Made by a program: the position numbers and the translations under genes
Origin: Hyphomicrobium_A sp963722495
GTDB lineage: Bacteria; Pseudomonadota; Alphaproteobacteria; Rhizobiales; Hyphomicrobiaceae
Length of the DNA: 64,000 bases
Direction of reading: 5' to 3'
Assembly: GCA_963722495.1 (NCBI GenBank)
Contig: CAVRND010000008.1
Span: 186,001 to 250,000, forward strand
Part shown: piece after piece, positions 46,625-55,131 of the stretch
Position numbering within the stretch: position 1 is the stretch's first letter
How the letters are laid out: the number at the start of each line of letters is the position of its first letter
The notes under the pieces: generated by a model
The model's input: the letters and a program-made list of their open reading frames with translations, nothing else
Databases searched by the model: none
What the model was told of the DNA's origin: nothing

Positions 46625-47403
46625 GCGGCGAGCTCCGTCGTGCCGGTACCGGTCATCTTGCGGAAGGCGTCGGAAACGTTCTGTGTTCCCGTCTTGGCAA
46701 GCAGCTCGGGCACGGATCCCTCGAACAGCACCCGGCCCTTATGCAGGACGACGACGAGGTCGGTCGGCCGCACCTCGTCGAACAGATGCGTCGCCCATAG
46801 GACGCCGAGACCTTCCTTCTCGACCAGCGAGCGCACGATGTTGATGACGCTTTCGCGCGAGCCGATGTCGAGGCCGACGGTCGGCTCGTCGAGCAGGAGG
46901 AGCGAGGGCTGATGCAGCAGCGAGCGGGCGATCTCGACGCGCCGCGCCTGGCCGCCCGAAAGATTGCGAACCTTCTCTTTCGCGCGATCGGCGAGCCCGA
47001 CGATCTCCAGCGCCCGTGCGGTGCGCTTGCGCGCCTCGCGGCCGCGGATGCCGTGCAGCGCGCAGTGGTACAGCAGGTTCTGGCGCAGCGTCAGATCGAG
47101 GTCGAGCGTGCGGCTTTGGAACACGACGCCGAGCCGCTGCAGCGCTGCCGAGGCGCGGCGACGGATGTCGTGACCGAAAATCCGGATCTCGCCCGTCACG
47201 TTGTCGTAAAGGCGCGTGACAAGCGCGAACAGCGTCGACTTGCCGGCGCCGTTAAGGCCCAGCAGCATGACGAAGCGGCCACGCGGAATGTTCAGCGTCA
47301 CGTCGTTGAGAGCGAGGTTCTCACCGAAGCTGTGGCTGACGTTCTTGACGTCAAGCGCGAGCGCGCCGGCGTCAGGCGGTTGCGTTTCAGATGCCATGTC
47401 CAT
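46621..47403 (-). CDS. ABC transporter ATP-binding protein of the PQQ/lut-type system
   Basis: 260 residues: Walker A LLGLNGAGKST, Q-loop VVFQSRTLD, signature NLSGGQARRVEIARSLL, Walker B LLLLDEPTVGLD and H-loop WATHL. Complete and presumably active. It matches the ATPase of PQQ-associated ABC systems (TIGR03864 type), corresponding by order to LutE. Start 47403 or MASETQ at 47397. Confidence 0.92.
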   Translation of the reverse strand: MDMASETQPPDAGALALDVKNVSHSFGENLALNDVTLNIPRGRFVMLLGLNGAGKSTLFALVTRLYDNVTGEIRIFGHDIRRRASAALQRLGVVFQSRTLDLDLTLRQNLLYHCALHGIRGREARKRTARALEIVGLADRAKEKVRNLSGGQARRVEIARSLLHQPSLLLLDEPTVGLDIGSRESVINIVRSLVEKEGLGVLWATHLFDEVRPTDLVVVLHKGRVLFEGSVPELLAKTGTQNVSDAFRKMTGTGTTELAA

Positions 47404-47565
47404 ACGACGATTTCACCGGATGTCTCTCACTTCAAGCCATTGGAAACATTTATTGTTTCTCGCCAGCTCGGCCACGCTAGAGACAAGCGGTTGTTCGTCT
47501 TTTTTCTCCAGTCCGAATGTCATCCTTGTACCGCAAGGCCGCCGAGCCCCGGGGACGGCGAATAG

Positions 47566-48549
47566 TTAGAACGGCGCCACGACGACGCCCCAGGGGTAAC
47601 GGCCGGTGCGGATCGACTTGATAACCTTCAGCGCTGCAACGTCTATTACCGACACGTCGTTCGAAGCGCCGTTGGTAGTCAGCAGCTTCTTTCCGTCCGG
47701 AGTAAAGGCCATCTGCCAGACGCGCTGGCCAACGAGCAAATACTTCACCACCTCGAAGGTCGACGTGTCGATCACCGCCACGCGATTAGCGGGACCGAGC
47801 GCGACGAAGGCCAACTTTCCGTCCTGCGTGATGCGCACGCCGACGGGCTGGATAGCTTCCTTGGTGATACCGGGGATCTCGAAGCTGATCTTCTTGATGA
47901 CCTTGCGGTCGGCCGGATTGATGACGGTGACCGTGCCGCCGATCTCCGAGCTCACCCACAGCTGCGTGCCGGCCGGATTGAAAATGGCGACGCGCGGGCG
48001 GCTGTCGACCAGCACGTTGTCGAACGTCTTGTGCGACGTCGTATCGATGAAGTGGGCCATGTTGGTCGTCTCGGAGGTGTTGACCAGCACCTTGCCGTCG
48101 GGGCTCATGCCCATTCCCTCGGGCTCGACGCCGACGGGGATGTCGCCGATGACCTTGCCGCTGTTGATGTCGACGACGGTGACGAGATTGTCGTCCTCGT
48201 TGGCGACGTACAGCGGGTTGCCGGAGGGATGCAGGATAAGAAGCTCGGGATCCGGGCCTGACGGCAGCGTCTTCACCATCTCAAACGTCTTGGTGTCGTA
48301 GACCTGAATGATGTTGTCGTCGCTGGTGCAGATGATCAGCCACTTGCCGTCGTTCGATAGGATAACGCCGCGCGGACGCTGGCCGACGGGGAAGGTTTTG
48401 ATCACCTCGAGCTTCTCGGTGTCGATGACCGACACCGAATTGTCTTTCTCGTTGGTGACGAACGCCGTGAAGGCCATTGCCGCGGGTGCCGGCAGGGCGA
48501 AGGCGGAAGCAATGCCGAGCAACGCGGCGATGGCGACCTTGAAGCGCAT
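47566..48549 (-). CDS. PQQ-dependent catabolism-associated beta-propeller protein
   Basis: 327 residues. Start 48549 (MRFKVAIAALLGIASAF) has AGGAGG upstream. Signal peptide, then seven-blade propeller with repeats such as TNEKDNSVSVIDTEKLEVIKT, SNDGKWLIICTSDDNIIQVYD, HPSGNPLYVANEDDNLVTVVD and TPDGKKLLTTNGASNDVSVID. It matches the TIGR03866 group. Probably a periplasmic partner of the transporter or dehydrogenase. 162 bases separate it from the ATPase gene. Confidence 0.9.
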   Translation of the reverse strand: MRFKVAIAALLGIASAFALPAPAAMAFTAFVTNEKDNSVSVIDTEKLEVIKTFPVGQRPRGVILSNDGKWLIICTSDDNIIQVYDTKTFEMVKTLPSGPDPELLILHPSGNPLYVANEDDNLVTVVDINSGKVIGDIPVGVEPEGMGMSPDGKVLVNTSETTNMAHFIDTTSHKTFDNVLVDSRPRVAIFNPAGTQLWVSSEIGGTVTVINPADRKVIKKISFEIPGITKEAIQPVGVRITQDGKLAFVALGPANRVAVIDTSTFEVVKYLLVGQRVWQMAFTPDGKKLLTTNGASNDVSVIDVAALKVIKSIRTGRYPWGVVVAPF

Positions 48550-48605
48550 TAGGTAATTTCCTCCTGAGACTTTTCTCGAGCTTGCGGCGGCGGGAGATGC
48601 CGCGC

Positions 48606-50000
48606 TCATTGCGTATAAGCCTGGCATTTGGTTTCGGGCTTATCGATACCGAGCGTGTCGAGCTCGCTCGATTGATGCAGGAAGCCCTGCTGCGGCGAGA
48701 CGCTGACCAGGAGCTTCGGCGTCGTCACCAGCACCGGCTGGCGGACCTGGCCGTTCCAGTCGCGTATGGAAAGCCCGACGCCCTTGAAGCCCGCAACGTC
48801 GAACTGCGGGGACTTTATGTAAGCCAGCAGGTCGGCGAATTTGCCCGACTTGGTGCGCGCCGCAGCCTCGCCGACGATACGTGTCGCGAGCCACGCATTG
48901 TAGTCGATCGGGCGCATGGTACGATCGGCTAAGCGTTTGAAACGGTTCTGGAATTGTGTCCCGCCCCAGAGCTCGATAGCCGGGTGCCAGCTCTCGGCGA
49001 TCAAACCGGCGGTGCCGGCGACGGGGCGCGGATCCCAGGTACGGTAAGGCAGGTAATCGCCGAACAGGTTGCCTTCGTCGGCGACGACGAGCACTTCGTG
49101 GGCGGGCGCGTTCTGCGTGAACGTCGGGATCTGCTGCTGCACCTGCTCGAAGCCGCCGTCGGTGCGTCGGCTGCCCAAGTCATAGGTGAAAGTGCGTTCT
49201 TCGACGATCTTGGCGCCGAAGCGCTTGGCGGAGCGGCGCAGCGCCTCCGCGTAGAGCTTGTCCTGCTCGGTCGGGCCAAGCACAAGGAACCAGTGCGGCC
49301 ACTTCTTCCACACGAGATACTGGGCAAGCGCGTCTGTGAGCATCGAACGGGTCGGAGCCGTGTGCAGCACCTGGGCGCGGCAATTCTCTTCGCGCAGGCT
49401 ATCGTCTGCCGCGCTGTAGTTGATGAGCAGGGCTTCCTTGCCCTTGACCGCGTCGGCCATCTTCAGAAGCGTCTCGGGTGTTGCGTCGACGAGGATGAAA
49501 TTCGCGCCCGCATCGACCTTCTGAACCACGTCCTGGATCAGCTTGGCGGGATCGGACTCTTCGATCACCTCCAGCTTGAACTCCTGATTCATGAAACGGC
49601 CGGTGGTGTTGTTGTCGGTAATCGCCAGCTTGGCGCCGGCGACGCCGAGATCCTTCGGCGGCAGATCGAGGAGAGACAGCGGCAGCGGGTCGTCACGCAA
49701 CTGACGGGCGAGGACGATCGGAATGACGATGTGGTTGGGGGCAGGTGCGGTGGATTTCGCCGCTTCCGTGGCAGGCCCGGGAGCAGCAGGCGCGGGAGCA
49801 GCAGGCGCGGGAGCAGCAGGAGCTGCCGGCTCGGCGGATTTTGCGGCGGGAGGCGCCGCGGGCGCGTCTTGCGCAGCGCTGATGGCGGGGCTCAAGGCCA
49901 GCATCGCCGCTGCCAGGCACGCGAAAGCTGGACTGATACGCTGAATCAGAGTTTGCGCGCAGCCGCGCGAGCGCCGCTTACCTTCGCCTGTTGCCTTCAA
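48606..50000 (-). CDS. Periplasmic substrate-binding protein of the PQQ/lut-type ABC system
   Basis: 464 residues. TTG start at 50000 is fixed by AGGAGGAACGAGC directly upstream; no ATG fits as well. After the signal peptide (LALSPAISAAQDA) comes an Ala/Pro-rich linker made of APA repeats, then a branched-chain-type binding-protein fold: IPIVLARQLRDDPLPLSLLD, LAITDNNTTGRF and NFILVDATPETLLKM, ending KPETKCQAYTQ. It matches the TIGR03863 group, of which LutA of Methylobacterium is a member as I recall. First gene of a five-gene minus-strand operon. Confidence 0.9.
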   Translation of the reverse strand: MKATGEGKRRSRGCAQTLIQRISPAFACLAAAMLALSPAISAAQDAPAAPPAAKSAEPAAPAAPAPAAPAPAAPGPATEAAKSTAPAPNHIVIPIVLARQLRDDPLPLSLLDLPPKDLGVAGAKLAITDNNTTGRFMNQEFKLEVIEESDPAKLIQDVVQKVDAGANFILVDATPETLLKMADAVKGKEALLINYSAADDSLREENCRAQVLHTAPTRSMLTDALAQYLVWKKWPHWFLVLGPTEQDKLYAEALRRSAKRFGAKIVEERTFTYDLGSRRTDGGFEQVQQQIPTFTQNAPAHEVLVVADEGNLFGDYLPYRTWDPRPVAGTAGLIAESWHPAIELWGGTQFQNRFKRLADRTMRPIDYNAWLATRIVGEAAARTKSGKFADLLAYIKSPQFDVAGFKGVGLSIRDWNGQVRQPVLVTTPKLLVSVSPQQGFLHQSSELDTLGIDKPETKCQAYTQ

Positions 50001-50270
50001 GCTCGTTCCTCCTGGCTGCCCGGCTCGCATCTGAAACGCGAGCGGCACCTTATCGGTGTCTCGGGCGGTCTGTTACTATGTTGCAGTAAAAGGGGATCGG
50101 GTGGCACCCTTGTCAAGGTCTCCCGATTTCACTCGCGCACTTGTGACCTTTCCCTTGCTGTCACGTGGCAATAACCCCCTTGCAATTGCCCCCCTGTTCG
50201 GCACACCTAACCCTAACAGTATAACGTCTAAACGGCCGAGAGCGCGGTTCGCGCGTCCAGGGGAAACGTC
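50001..50270. promoter_or_regulatory. Divergent promoter region of two transporter operons
   Basis: 270 bases between the TTG start of the binding protein (minus) and the TTG start of the next operon (plus). Plus RBS GGGGAAAC before 50271. No boxes or operators identified with confidence. Confidence 0.45.
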
Positions 50271-50798
50271 TTGATTGCTAAACGAATTGTCATGTTTGCA
50301 TTGGCGTTGACGCTGTATCCGGCGGCCAGTTTTGCCGTCCAGAAGGCCGTCATCTACCCCTTCGACCTTATCGATCAAAGCCAGCAGTTCGAGATTGGAT
50401 TGATGCCGAAGGGCCTTGATCCGGAGGACAAACGCCGACTGCAGATCATCACCGCGGAGCTAACCAAGCGCATTAAGGAGAGCGGTCGCTACGACGTCGT
50501 CGACAGCGCGCCGATCGCCAAGGACATCGAAGACAAGAGTCCCATGTACAAGTGCAATGGCTGCGAGGACGACCTGGCCAAGAAGGTCGGCGCCGACGTC
50601 GCCTTCATCGGCACCGTACGCAAGGCCTCCGACGTGCTGTTCACGGTCAGCGTCTATGTCCGTGACGTAGCCGGCGAGAAGGTCGTTCTCCAGGGTTCGA
50701 GCGAGATCTACGGCAATACCGACAAGATGTGGTCGCGAGCGGTGAACTACATTGTCGACCGTCGGCTATTCGCGCAGGGGCAGGGGAAGCCGCAATGA
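50271..50798 (+). CDS. Secreted DUF2380/DUF3280-like protein
   Basis: 175 residues, TTG start with GGGGAAAC upstream; MFALALTL at 50292 is an alternative. Signal peptide ending AASFA. The mature domain reads VQKAVIYPFDLIDQSQQFEIG, LTKRIKESGRYDVVD, YKCNGCEDDLAKKVGADVAFIGTV and VYVRDVAGEKVV, the fold of small secreted proteins labelled DUF2380 or DUF3280. CxxC (CNGC) may form a disulfide. Its stop overlaps the next start (ATGA). Function unknown, but common in methylotroph PQQ regions. Confidence 0.82.
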   Translation: MIAKRIVMFALALTLYPAASFAVQKAVIYPFDLIDQSQQFEIGLMPKGLDPEDKRRLQIITAELTKRIKESGRYDVVDSAPIAKDIEDKSPMYKCNGCEDDLAKKVGADVAFIGTVRKASDVLFTVSVYVRDVAGEKVVLQGSSEIYGNTDKMWSRAVNYIVDRRLFAQGQGKPQ

Positions 50799-51784
50799 TC
50801 GATCGCCGCCGCGTCTTGATCGCTGGCGGAGCCGCCGCGTTGGCGAGCTTCGGGCTGCCGACGTCCCGGGCCAATGCTGCCGGAGAACTGCGCGTCGCCT
50901 CGCTCAAGTTCGGCTCGCTGAGCTGGCTGCTGGAGACGATCCGCGCGGAAGGCCTGGCCGACAAGGCTGGCCTCAGCATCACCGTCGTCGAGGTGGCGAC
51001 CAACCAGGCGGGGCCGGTTGCGCTACTGTCGGGCGAGGCGGACATCATCGTCAGTGACTGGCCGTGGGCGCTGCGCCAACGCGCGCTCGGCGAGCATACG
51101 AAGTTCGCGCCGTACTCGTCGGCGCTGGGCGCCGTAATGGTGGCACCGGACTCTCCCATCAAGACGCTTGCCGATTTGAAGGGCAAGCGGCTCGGCGTTG
51201 CCGGCGGTGCTATCGACAAGAGCTGGCTGCTGTTGCGCGCCTATTCGCGCCAAGTACTCGGCACCGACATGGCAGAGCTGGCGGAGCTATCCTACGGGGC
51301 GGCACCGCTGCTGACGGAAGAGACACGCTCCGGCCGGCTCGACGCGGTGCTCAATTTCTGGACCTACGCCGCGCGGCTCGAGGGCGACAATTATCGGACC
51401 GTCATCGGCATGGATGATGTGCTCAAGGGGCTCGGCATCGCACCCGTCCCCTCGCTCGTCGGCTTCATCTGGCGCGAGGAGACCGAGCAGACGAAGGGCA
51501 AGCAGATCGCCGCATTCTTGTCCGTCGTCGAGCAGGGCAATGCCGTGCTCGCCACCTCCGATGCCGCTTGGGATCGCATCCGCAATCTCGTCCGCCCGGA
51601 AACCGACGCCGAGTTTGCAGCCATTAAGGCCTACTACCGCGCCGGCATTCCCGCGCCGTGGACCGGAGCGGAAACGAAGTCGGCGGAGAAACTGACGAAG
51701 GTTCTCGTTGACGTCAGTGGCTCACAGCTCCTTGGCAACGACACACAGTTCGATCCCAAGCTCTTCCATGCGGCAGGTAGTTAA
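50795..51784 (+). CDS. NitT/TauT-type ABC substrate-binding protein
   Basis: 329 residues. Tat-like leader MIDRRRVLIAGGAAALASFG (twin Arg), so it may be exported folded. Binding-protein fold: LRVASLKFGSLSWLLETIRAEGLA, VVEVATNQAGPVALLSGEADIIVSDW, LADLKGKRLGVAGGAIDKSWLLL. The family includes aliphatic sulfonate, taurine, nitrate and thiamine-precursor binders; the ligand here is unknown. It overlaps its permease gene by 17 bases. Confidence 0.9.
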   Translation: MIDRRRVLIAGGAAALASFGLPTSRANAAGELRVASLKFGSLSWLLETIRAEGLADKAGLSITVVEVATNQAGPVALLSGEADIIVSDWPWALRQRALGEHTKFAPYSSALGAVMVAPDSPIKTLADLKGKRLGVAGGAIDKSWLLLRAYSRQVLGTDMAELAELSYGAAPLLTEETRSGRLDAVLNFWTYAARLEGDNYRTVIGMDDVLKGLGIAPVPSLVGFIWREETEQTKGKQIAAFLSVVEQGNAVLATSDAAWDRIRNLVRPETDAEFAAIKAYYRAGIPAPWTGAETKSAEKLTKVLVDVSGSQLLGNDTQFDPKLFHAAGS

Positions 51785-52547
51785 CGCGCCGACGCGCGGC
51801 CCCCGGGTCGGGCGTCTCGGCTGGTCGTTGATCTCGCTTCTAGCGCTTATCGCGCTCTGGGAGCTCGCGGCTCTCATCGCTCAAAGCCGCTATCTGCCGG
51901 GGCCGCTCACCGTCTTCCAGGTGATGGTGCGCGAAGCCGAGGCGGGCGAGCTGTGGGGCAACATTGCCGCAACGCTGATCCGCGTCGCCTTCAGTTTCGT
52001 CGTCGCCATGTTCATCGGCTCTGCCATCGGGATGGCGCTCGGACGCTATCCGAAGGCCGACCGCTTCTTCGACGCCTGGCTAATCTTCTTTCTCAACCTG
52101 CCCGCCCTCGTCATCATCGTCCTTTGCTACATCTGGTTTGGCTTGACGGAAGTGGCGGCGATCACCGCCGTCGCCATCAACAAGATACCGAACGTCGCCG
52201 TCACCATGCGTGAAGGCACGCGCAGCCTCTCCAAAGACCTCAACGAGATGGCGTTCATCTACCGCTTCGGCTGGTGGAAGACGCTGCGCCACGTGACGCT
52301 GCCCCAGCTGGCGCCGTTCTTCGCCGCCTCGGCGCGCTCCGGATTGGCGCTCGTTTGGAAGATCGTGCTCGTCGTTGAAGCCTTCGGGCGCTCCAACGGC
52401 GTCGGACACCAGCTGAACATCGCCTTCCAGCTCTTCGACGTGCCGATGATCCTGTCGTATGCGCTGGCCTTCATCATCGTCGTGCAGATTATAGAGCTGG
52501 CGATCATGCAGCCGATCATCGCGAGGGCCAACAGATGGCGCCGGTGA
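51768..52547 (+). CDS. ABC transporter permease (SsuC/TauC type)
   Basis: 259 residues, six helices, start 51768. Motif EGTRSLSKDLNEMAFIYRFGWWKTLRHVTLPQLAPFF is the EAA loop that contacts the ATPase. Helix GLTEVAAITAVAINKIPNVAVTMREG is conserved in this family. It overlaps both neighbours, so all three transporter genes are translationally coupled. Confidence 0.92.
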   Translation: MRQVVNAPTRGPRVGRLGWSLISLLALIALWELAALIAQSRYLPGPLTVFQVMVREAEAGELWGNIAATLIRVAFSFVVAMFIGSAIGMALGRYPKADRFFDAWLIFFLNLPALVIIVLCYIWFGLTEVAAITAVAINKIPNVAVTMREGTRSLSKDLNEMAFIYRFGWWKTLRHVTLPQLAPFFAASARSGLALVWKIVLVVEAFGRSNGVGHQLNIAFQLFDVPMILSYALAFIIVVQIIELAIMQPIIARANRWRR

Positions 52548-53266
52548 TGCGACCGCTCTCCGTCGACATCAAGAGCAAGGTCTTTCCGGCCGTCGCTGAC
52601 AGGCCGGACAACCTCGTCCTGCAGAACATCTCGTTCAATGTCGAGCCGGGCTCGTTCGTCATCATCACCGGGCCGTCGGGCGGCGGAAAATCGACGCTGC
52701 TTAACATCATCTCGGGTCTCGACAAGGAATACAGCGGCTCGGTCGATTTCGGAGGCGACCACGATCCGCGCATCGCCTTCGTGTTCCAGTCGCCGCGGCT
52801 GCTACCCTGGCGGACGGTCTACCAGAACATCGCATTGGCGCTGCCGCAGAACGATCCGCGGCTCGCCAACATTCCCGAGCTATTGAAGCGCGTCGGTCTG
52901 ACCGAGGCGGCCAATGCCTACCCGGAGATGATCTCGCTCGGCATGCAGCGCCGCGTGGCGCTGGCCCGCGCCTTCGTGCTCGAGCCGGAGCTCCTCCTGA
53001 TGGACGAGCCGTTCGTCTCACTCGACGATCCGACCGCGTACGCGCTGCGGGAACTGCTTGTCGAACTGTGGTCGGCGCGGCCAACGACGGTGCTTTTTGT
53101 TACCCATGATCGGGCCGAGTCGGTGATGCTCGGGACCCGGATCTTGCGCCTGTCCAGCGGAGCTGCGACTATTGCTCAGGATGTTCCGGTGCGGCTTTCC
53201 GTGGCCGACCGGACCGACCGCGAGAAGGTGCGGACGGAGCAGCGGCGCATCTTCGGCGAAGCGTAG
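52535..53266 (+). CDS. ABC transporter ATP-binding protein with unusual signature
   Basis: 243 residues: Walker A ITGPSGGGKST, Q-loop FVFQSPRLLPWRTV, Walker B LLLMDEPFVSLD and H-loop FVTHD are intact. The ABC signature, normally LSGGM/Q, reads ISLGMQRRVALARAF, the first Gly being Leu. Some Rhizobiales importers share this, so the enzyme is probably active. Start MAPVMRPLSVD at 52535, 13 bases inside the permease gene. Only 26 bases separate it from mfnB, so the transporter and cofactor genes seem to share one transcript. Confidence 0.9.
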   Translation: MAPVMRPLSVDIKSKVFPAVADRPDNLVLQNISFNVEPGSFVIITGPSGGGKSTLLNIISGLDKEYSGSVDFGGDHDPRIAFVFQSPRLLPWRTVYQNIALALPQNDPRLANIPELLKRVGLTEAANAYPEMISLGMQRRVALARAFVLEPELLLMDEPFVSLDDPTAYALRELLVELWSARPTTVLFVTHDRAESVMLGTRILRLSSGAATIAQDVPVRLSVADRTDREKVRTEQRRIFGEA

Positions 53267-53292
53267 ACCTCAGCAAGAATCTCATAAGAACA

Positions 53293-54052
53293 ATGGAAAT
53301 CGTGCGCCGAACGGCGAGGCTGCTTGCCAGCGTGACGAGCGAGACCGAAGCGCTGCTGTGCGCCCATCTCGCCGCCGACATCATTGACGCGAAGAACCCC
53401 GCCGCCGGTGCGCTTGGTGCGCTGCCGCATGCGACCGTCAAGGCTATCCGCGCACGCGTGCCGCGCCACGTTCCGGTGAGCGCCACGATCGGCGATCCGA
53501 TCGATGATGCGGACGCCACGGCCCGCGCCGTCGTCGCTATGGCGGCGACCGGCGTCGACATCGTCAAGGTCGGTCTCAACTCCGGCGCAGGCACCGCCGA
53601 CAACCTGAGCGCGCTTGCGCGTCTCGATCTCGCGGGCGTCCTGCTCGTCGGGGTATTGTTGGCCGATCGCGGCGTCGACCTGGATCTCGTCAAGCGGGCA
53701 CGCGACGCCGGCTTTGCCGGGCTGATGCTCGACACCGCCGACAAGAAGCGTGGCGCGCTGCCCGACGTGGTGCCGAGCTGCAACGCTGCAAGCGTTCGTC
53801 GCGGCAACGCACGCCGCCAACATGTTCGCCGGCCTCGCCGGATCGCTGCGCGCCGACCATGTCGCCGATCTCCTGGAATTCTCTCCGGACGTGCTGGGTT
53901 TCCGTGGCGGGCTCTGCCGCCGCGGCGATCGCACCGCCACTCTCGATCCCGACGCCGTGCGCGCCGTACGCCGCGCGGTTCCGTTCTGCGATAGCCGTGT
54001 GCCGCTGACCGGTGGAATAGCGCGGCGGCATCAAGCGGAAGACGTGGCATGA
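53293..54052 (+). CDS. mfnB: (5-formylfuran-3-yl)methyl phosphate synthase, MfnB type (frameshifted)
   Basis: MfnB makes the furan ring precursor of methanofuran from two glyceraldehyde-3-phosphates. The N-terminal part shows LLASVTSETEALLCAHLAADIIDAKNP (catalytic Lys in DAKNP), VSATIGDPIDDADAT, DIVKVGLNSG and AGLMLDTADKKRG (second active-site Lys). Near 53780 one shift occurs, and the rest continues TLQAFVAATHAANMFAGLAGSLRADHVADLL...FRGGLC to TGA 54050-54052. Total about 253 residues. It overlaps the next start by four bases. Confidence 0.85.
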
Positions 54053-54441
54053 GCGACAAGCAGAACATTGGACGGCGCGAGGGCGTGACCGCAGATCGTA
54101 TTTTCGTGCGCGGGCTAGTGCTGCCCATCGCCATCGGCGTCTACGATGAAGAGCAGGGCATCACGCAAAAGGTGCGCTTTACCATCGAGGCGGCCGTTGC
54201 CACGGGCGTATCCCCGAAGGGCGATAATATCGAAGAGGTGCCCTCGTATGATGACCTCGTCGGCGCCGTGAAATCCATCGTCGCTGCCGGGCATATCAAT
54301 CTCGTCGAGACGCTGGCGGCGCGCATCGCCGAGCGGTGCCTCGCCGACAAGCGCATCGTCTCGGTGCTGGTGCGGGTCGAAAAGCTCGAGCGCGGCCCCG
54401 ACGCGGTGGGCGTCGAGATCGTGCGCCAGCGCACGACGTGA
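54049..54441 (+). CDS. Dihydroneopterin aldolase-like protein (FolB family)
   Basis: 130 residues: RIFVRGLVLPIAIGVYDEEQGITQKVRFTIE at the N-terminus with the conserved Glu after GVYD, SYDDLVGAVKSIVAAGHINLVETLAARIAE, and VLVRVEKLE with the conserved Lys. It should cleave dihydroneopterin in pterin synthesis; the context says for H4MPT rather than folate. It overlaps mfnB (ATGA) and the following gene (GTGA) by four bases each. Confidence 0.9.
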   Translation: MSDKQNIGRREGVTADRIFVRGLVLPIAIGVYDEEQGITQKVRFTIEAAVATGVSPKGDNIEEVPSYDDLVGAVKSIVAAGHINLVETLAARIAERCLADKRIVSVLVRVEKLERGPDAVGVEIVRQRTT

Positions 54442-55086
54442 GCGCATTGGGCCGGCCGACGGTCGTCAAGCTCGGCGGCAGCCTTTCCGAGAGCGGGCGC
54501 ATCGCCTCCATATTGAAGATGATCGGGCGGGCGCGCGTTGCCTGCGTCATCGTCCCGGGCGGTGGCGTCTTCGCCGATACCGTGCGCGCCGCGCAGGCCG
54601 AGCACGGTTTCTCGCAGGCGGTCGCCCATCGCATGGCCATCCTCGCCATGCACCAGACGGGCATGATGCTGTGTGCCATGCATGCGCGGCTGCAGCCGGC
54701 CGAGACGCTGGCCGCCATACGCCGGGCCATCTCCGAATTCGCGCATTCCCGTGTGGCTGCCGCTGAAGCTCTCCGATGGCGATACGGCCATTACGCGCGA
54801 CTGGAAGACGACGTCGGACGCCTTGGCGGCGCGGCTCGCCGAGCGTCTGGGCCGCGCCCCCGTGGTGCTGGTCAAATCCTGTCGCGTGCCGCGCGCGGCT
54901 TCCGCCGCGCGTCTCGCCAAAGACGGCATTGTCGATCCGACGTTCGCCGCCATCGTCGAGCGCTCACAGCTATCCTGGCGAGTGATAGGCTCCGGCGACG
55001 AAGCCGAGCTGGGCGATCTCCTCGGCTCGGGCCATCGATCCGGTCGACGCGCACCGGCCGATCGTGCTATCGCGCGGCGGAGATGA
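54438..55086 (+). CDS. mfnE: Amino-acid-kinase family protein, MfnE type (frameshifted)
   Basis: GTG start at 54438 overlapping the FolB stop. TVVKLGGSLSESGRIASILKMI and ACVIVPGGGVFADTVRAAQ are the nucleotide-binding parts of the amino-acid-kinase fold. Near 54745 the frame shifts and continues IPVWLPLKLSDGDTAITRDWKTTSDALAARLAERL, GRAPVVLVKSCRVP and LSWRVIGSGDEAELGDLL. The match is to the kinase that phosphorylates aminomethylfuran phosphate in methanofuran synthesis. Assignment rests on motifs and gene order. About 215 residues. Confidence 0.78.
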
Positions 55087-55131
55087 CCGCAGGCGGCGTC
55101 GGCGCCAAGGTGCGATCGAGGCACGGCTCAT

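Noticed and set aside
49741..49830. Short repeats GCAGGCGCGGGA suggestive of a small array
   Set aside because: They encode the Ala/Pro linker of the binding protein in frame; unit length and lack of spacers rule out CRISPR.
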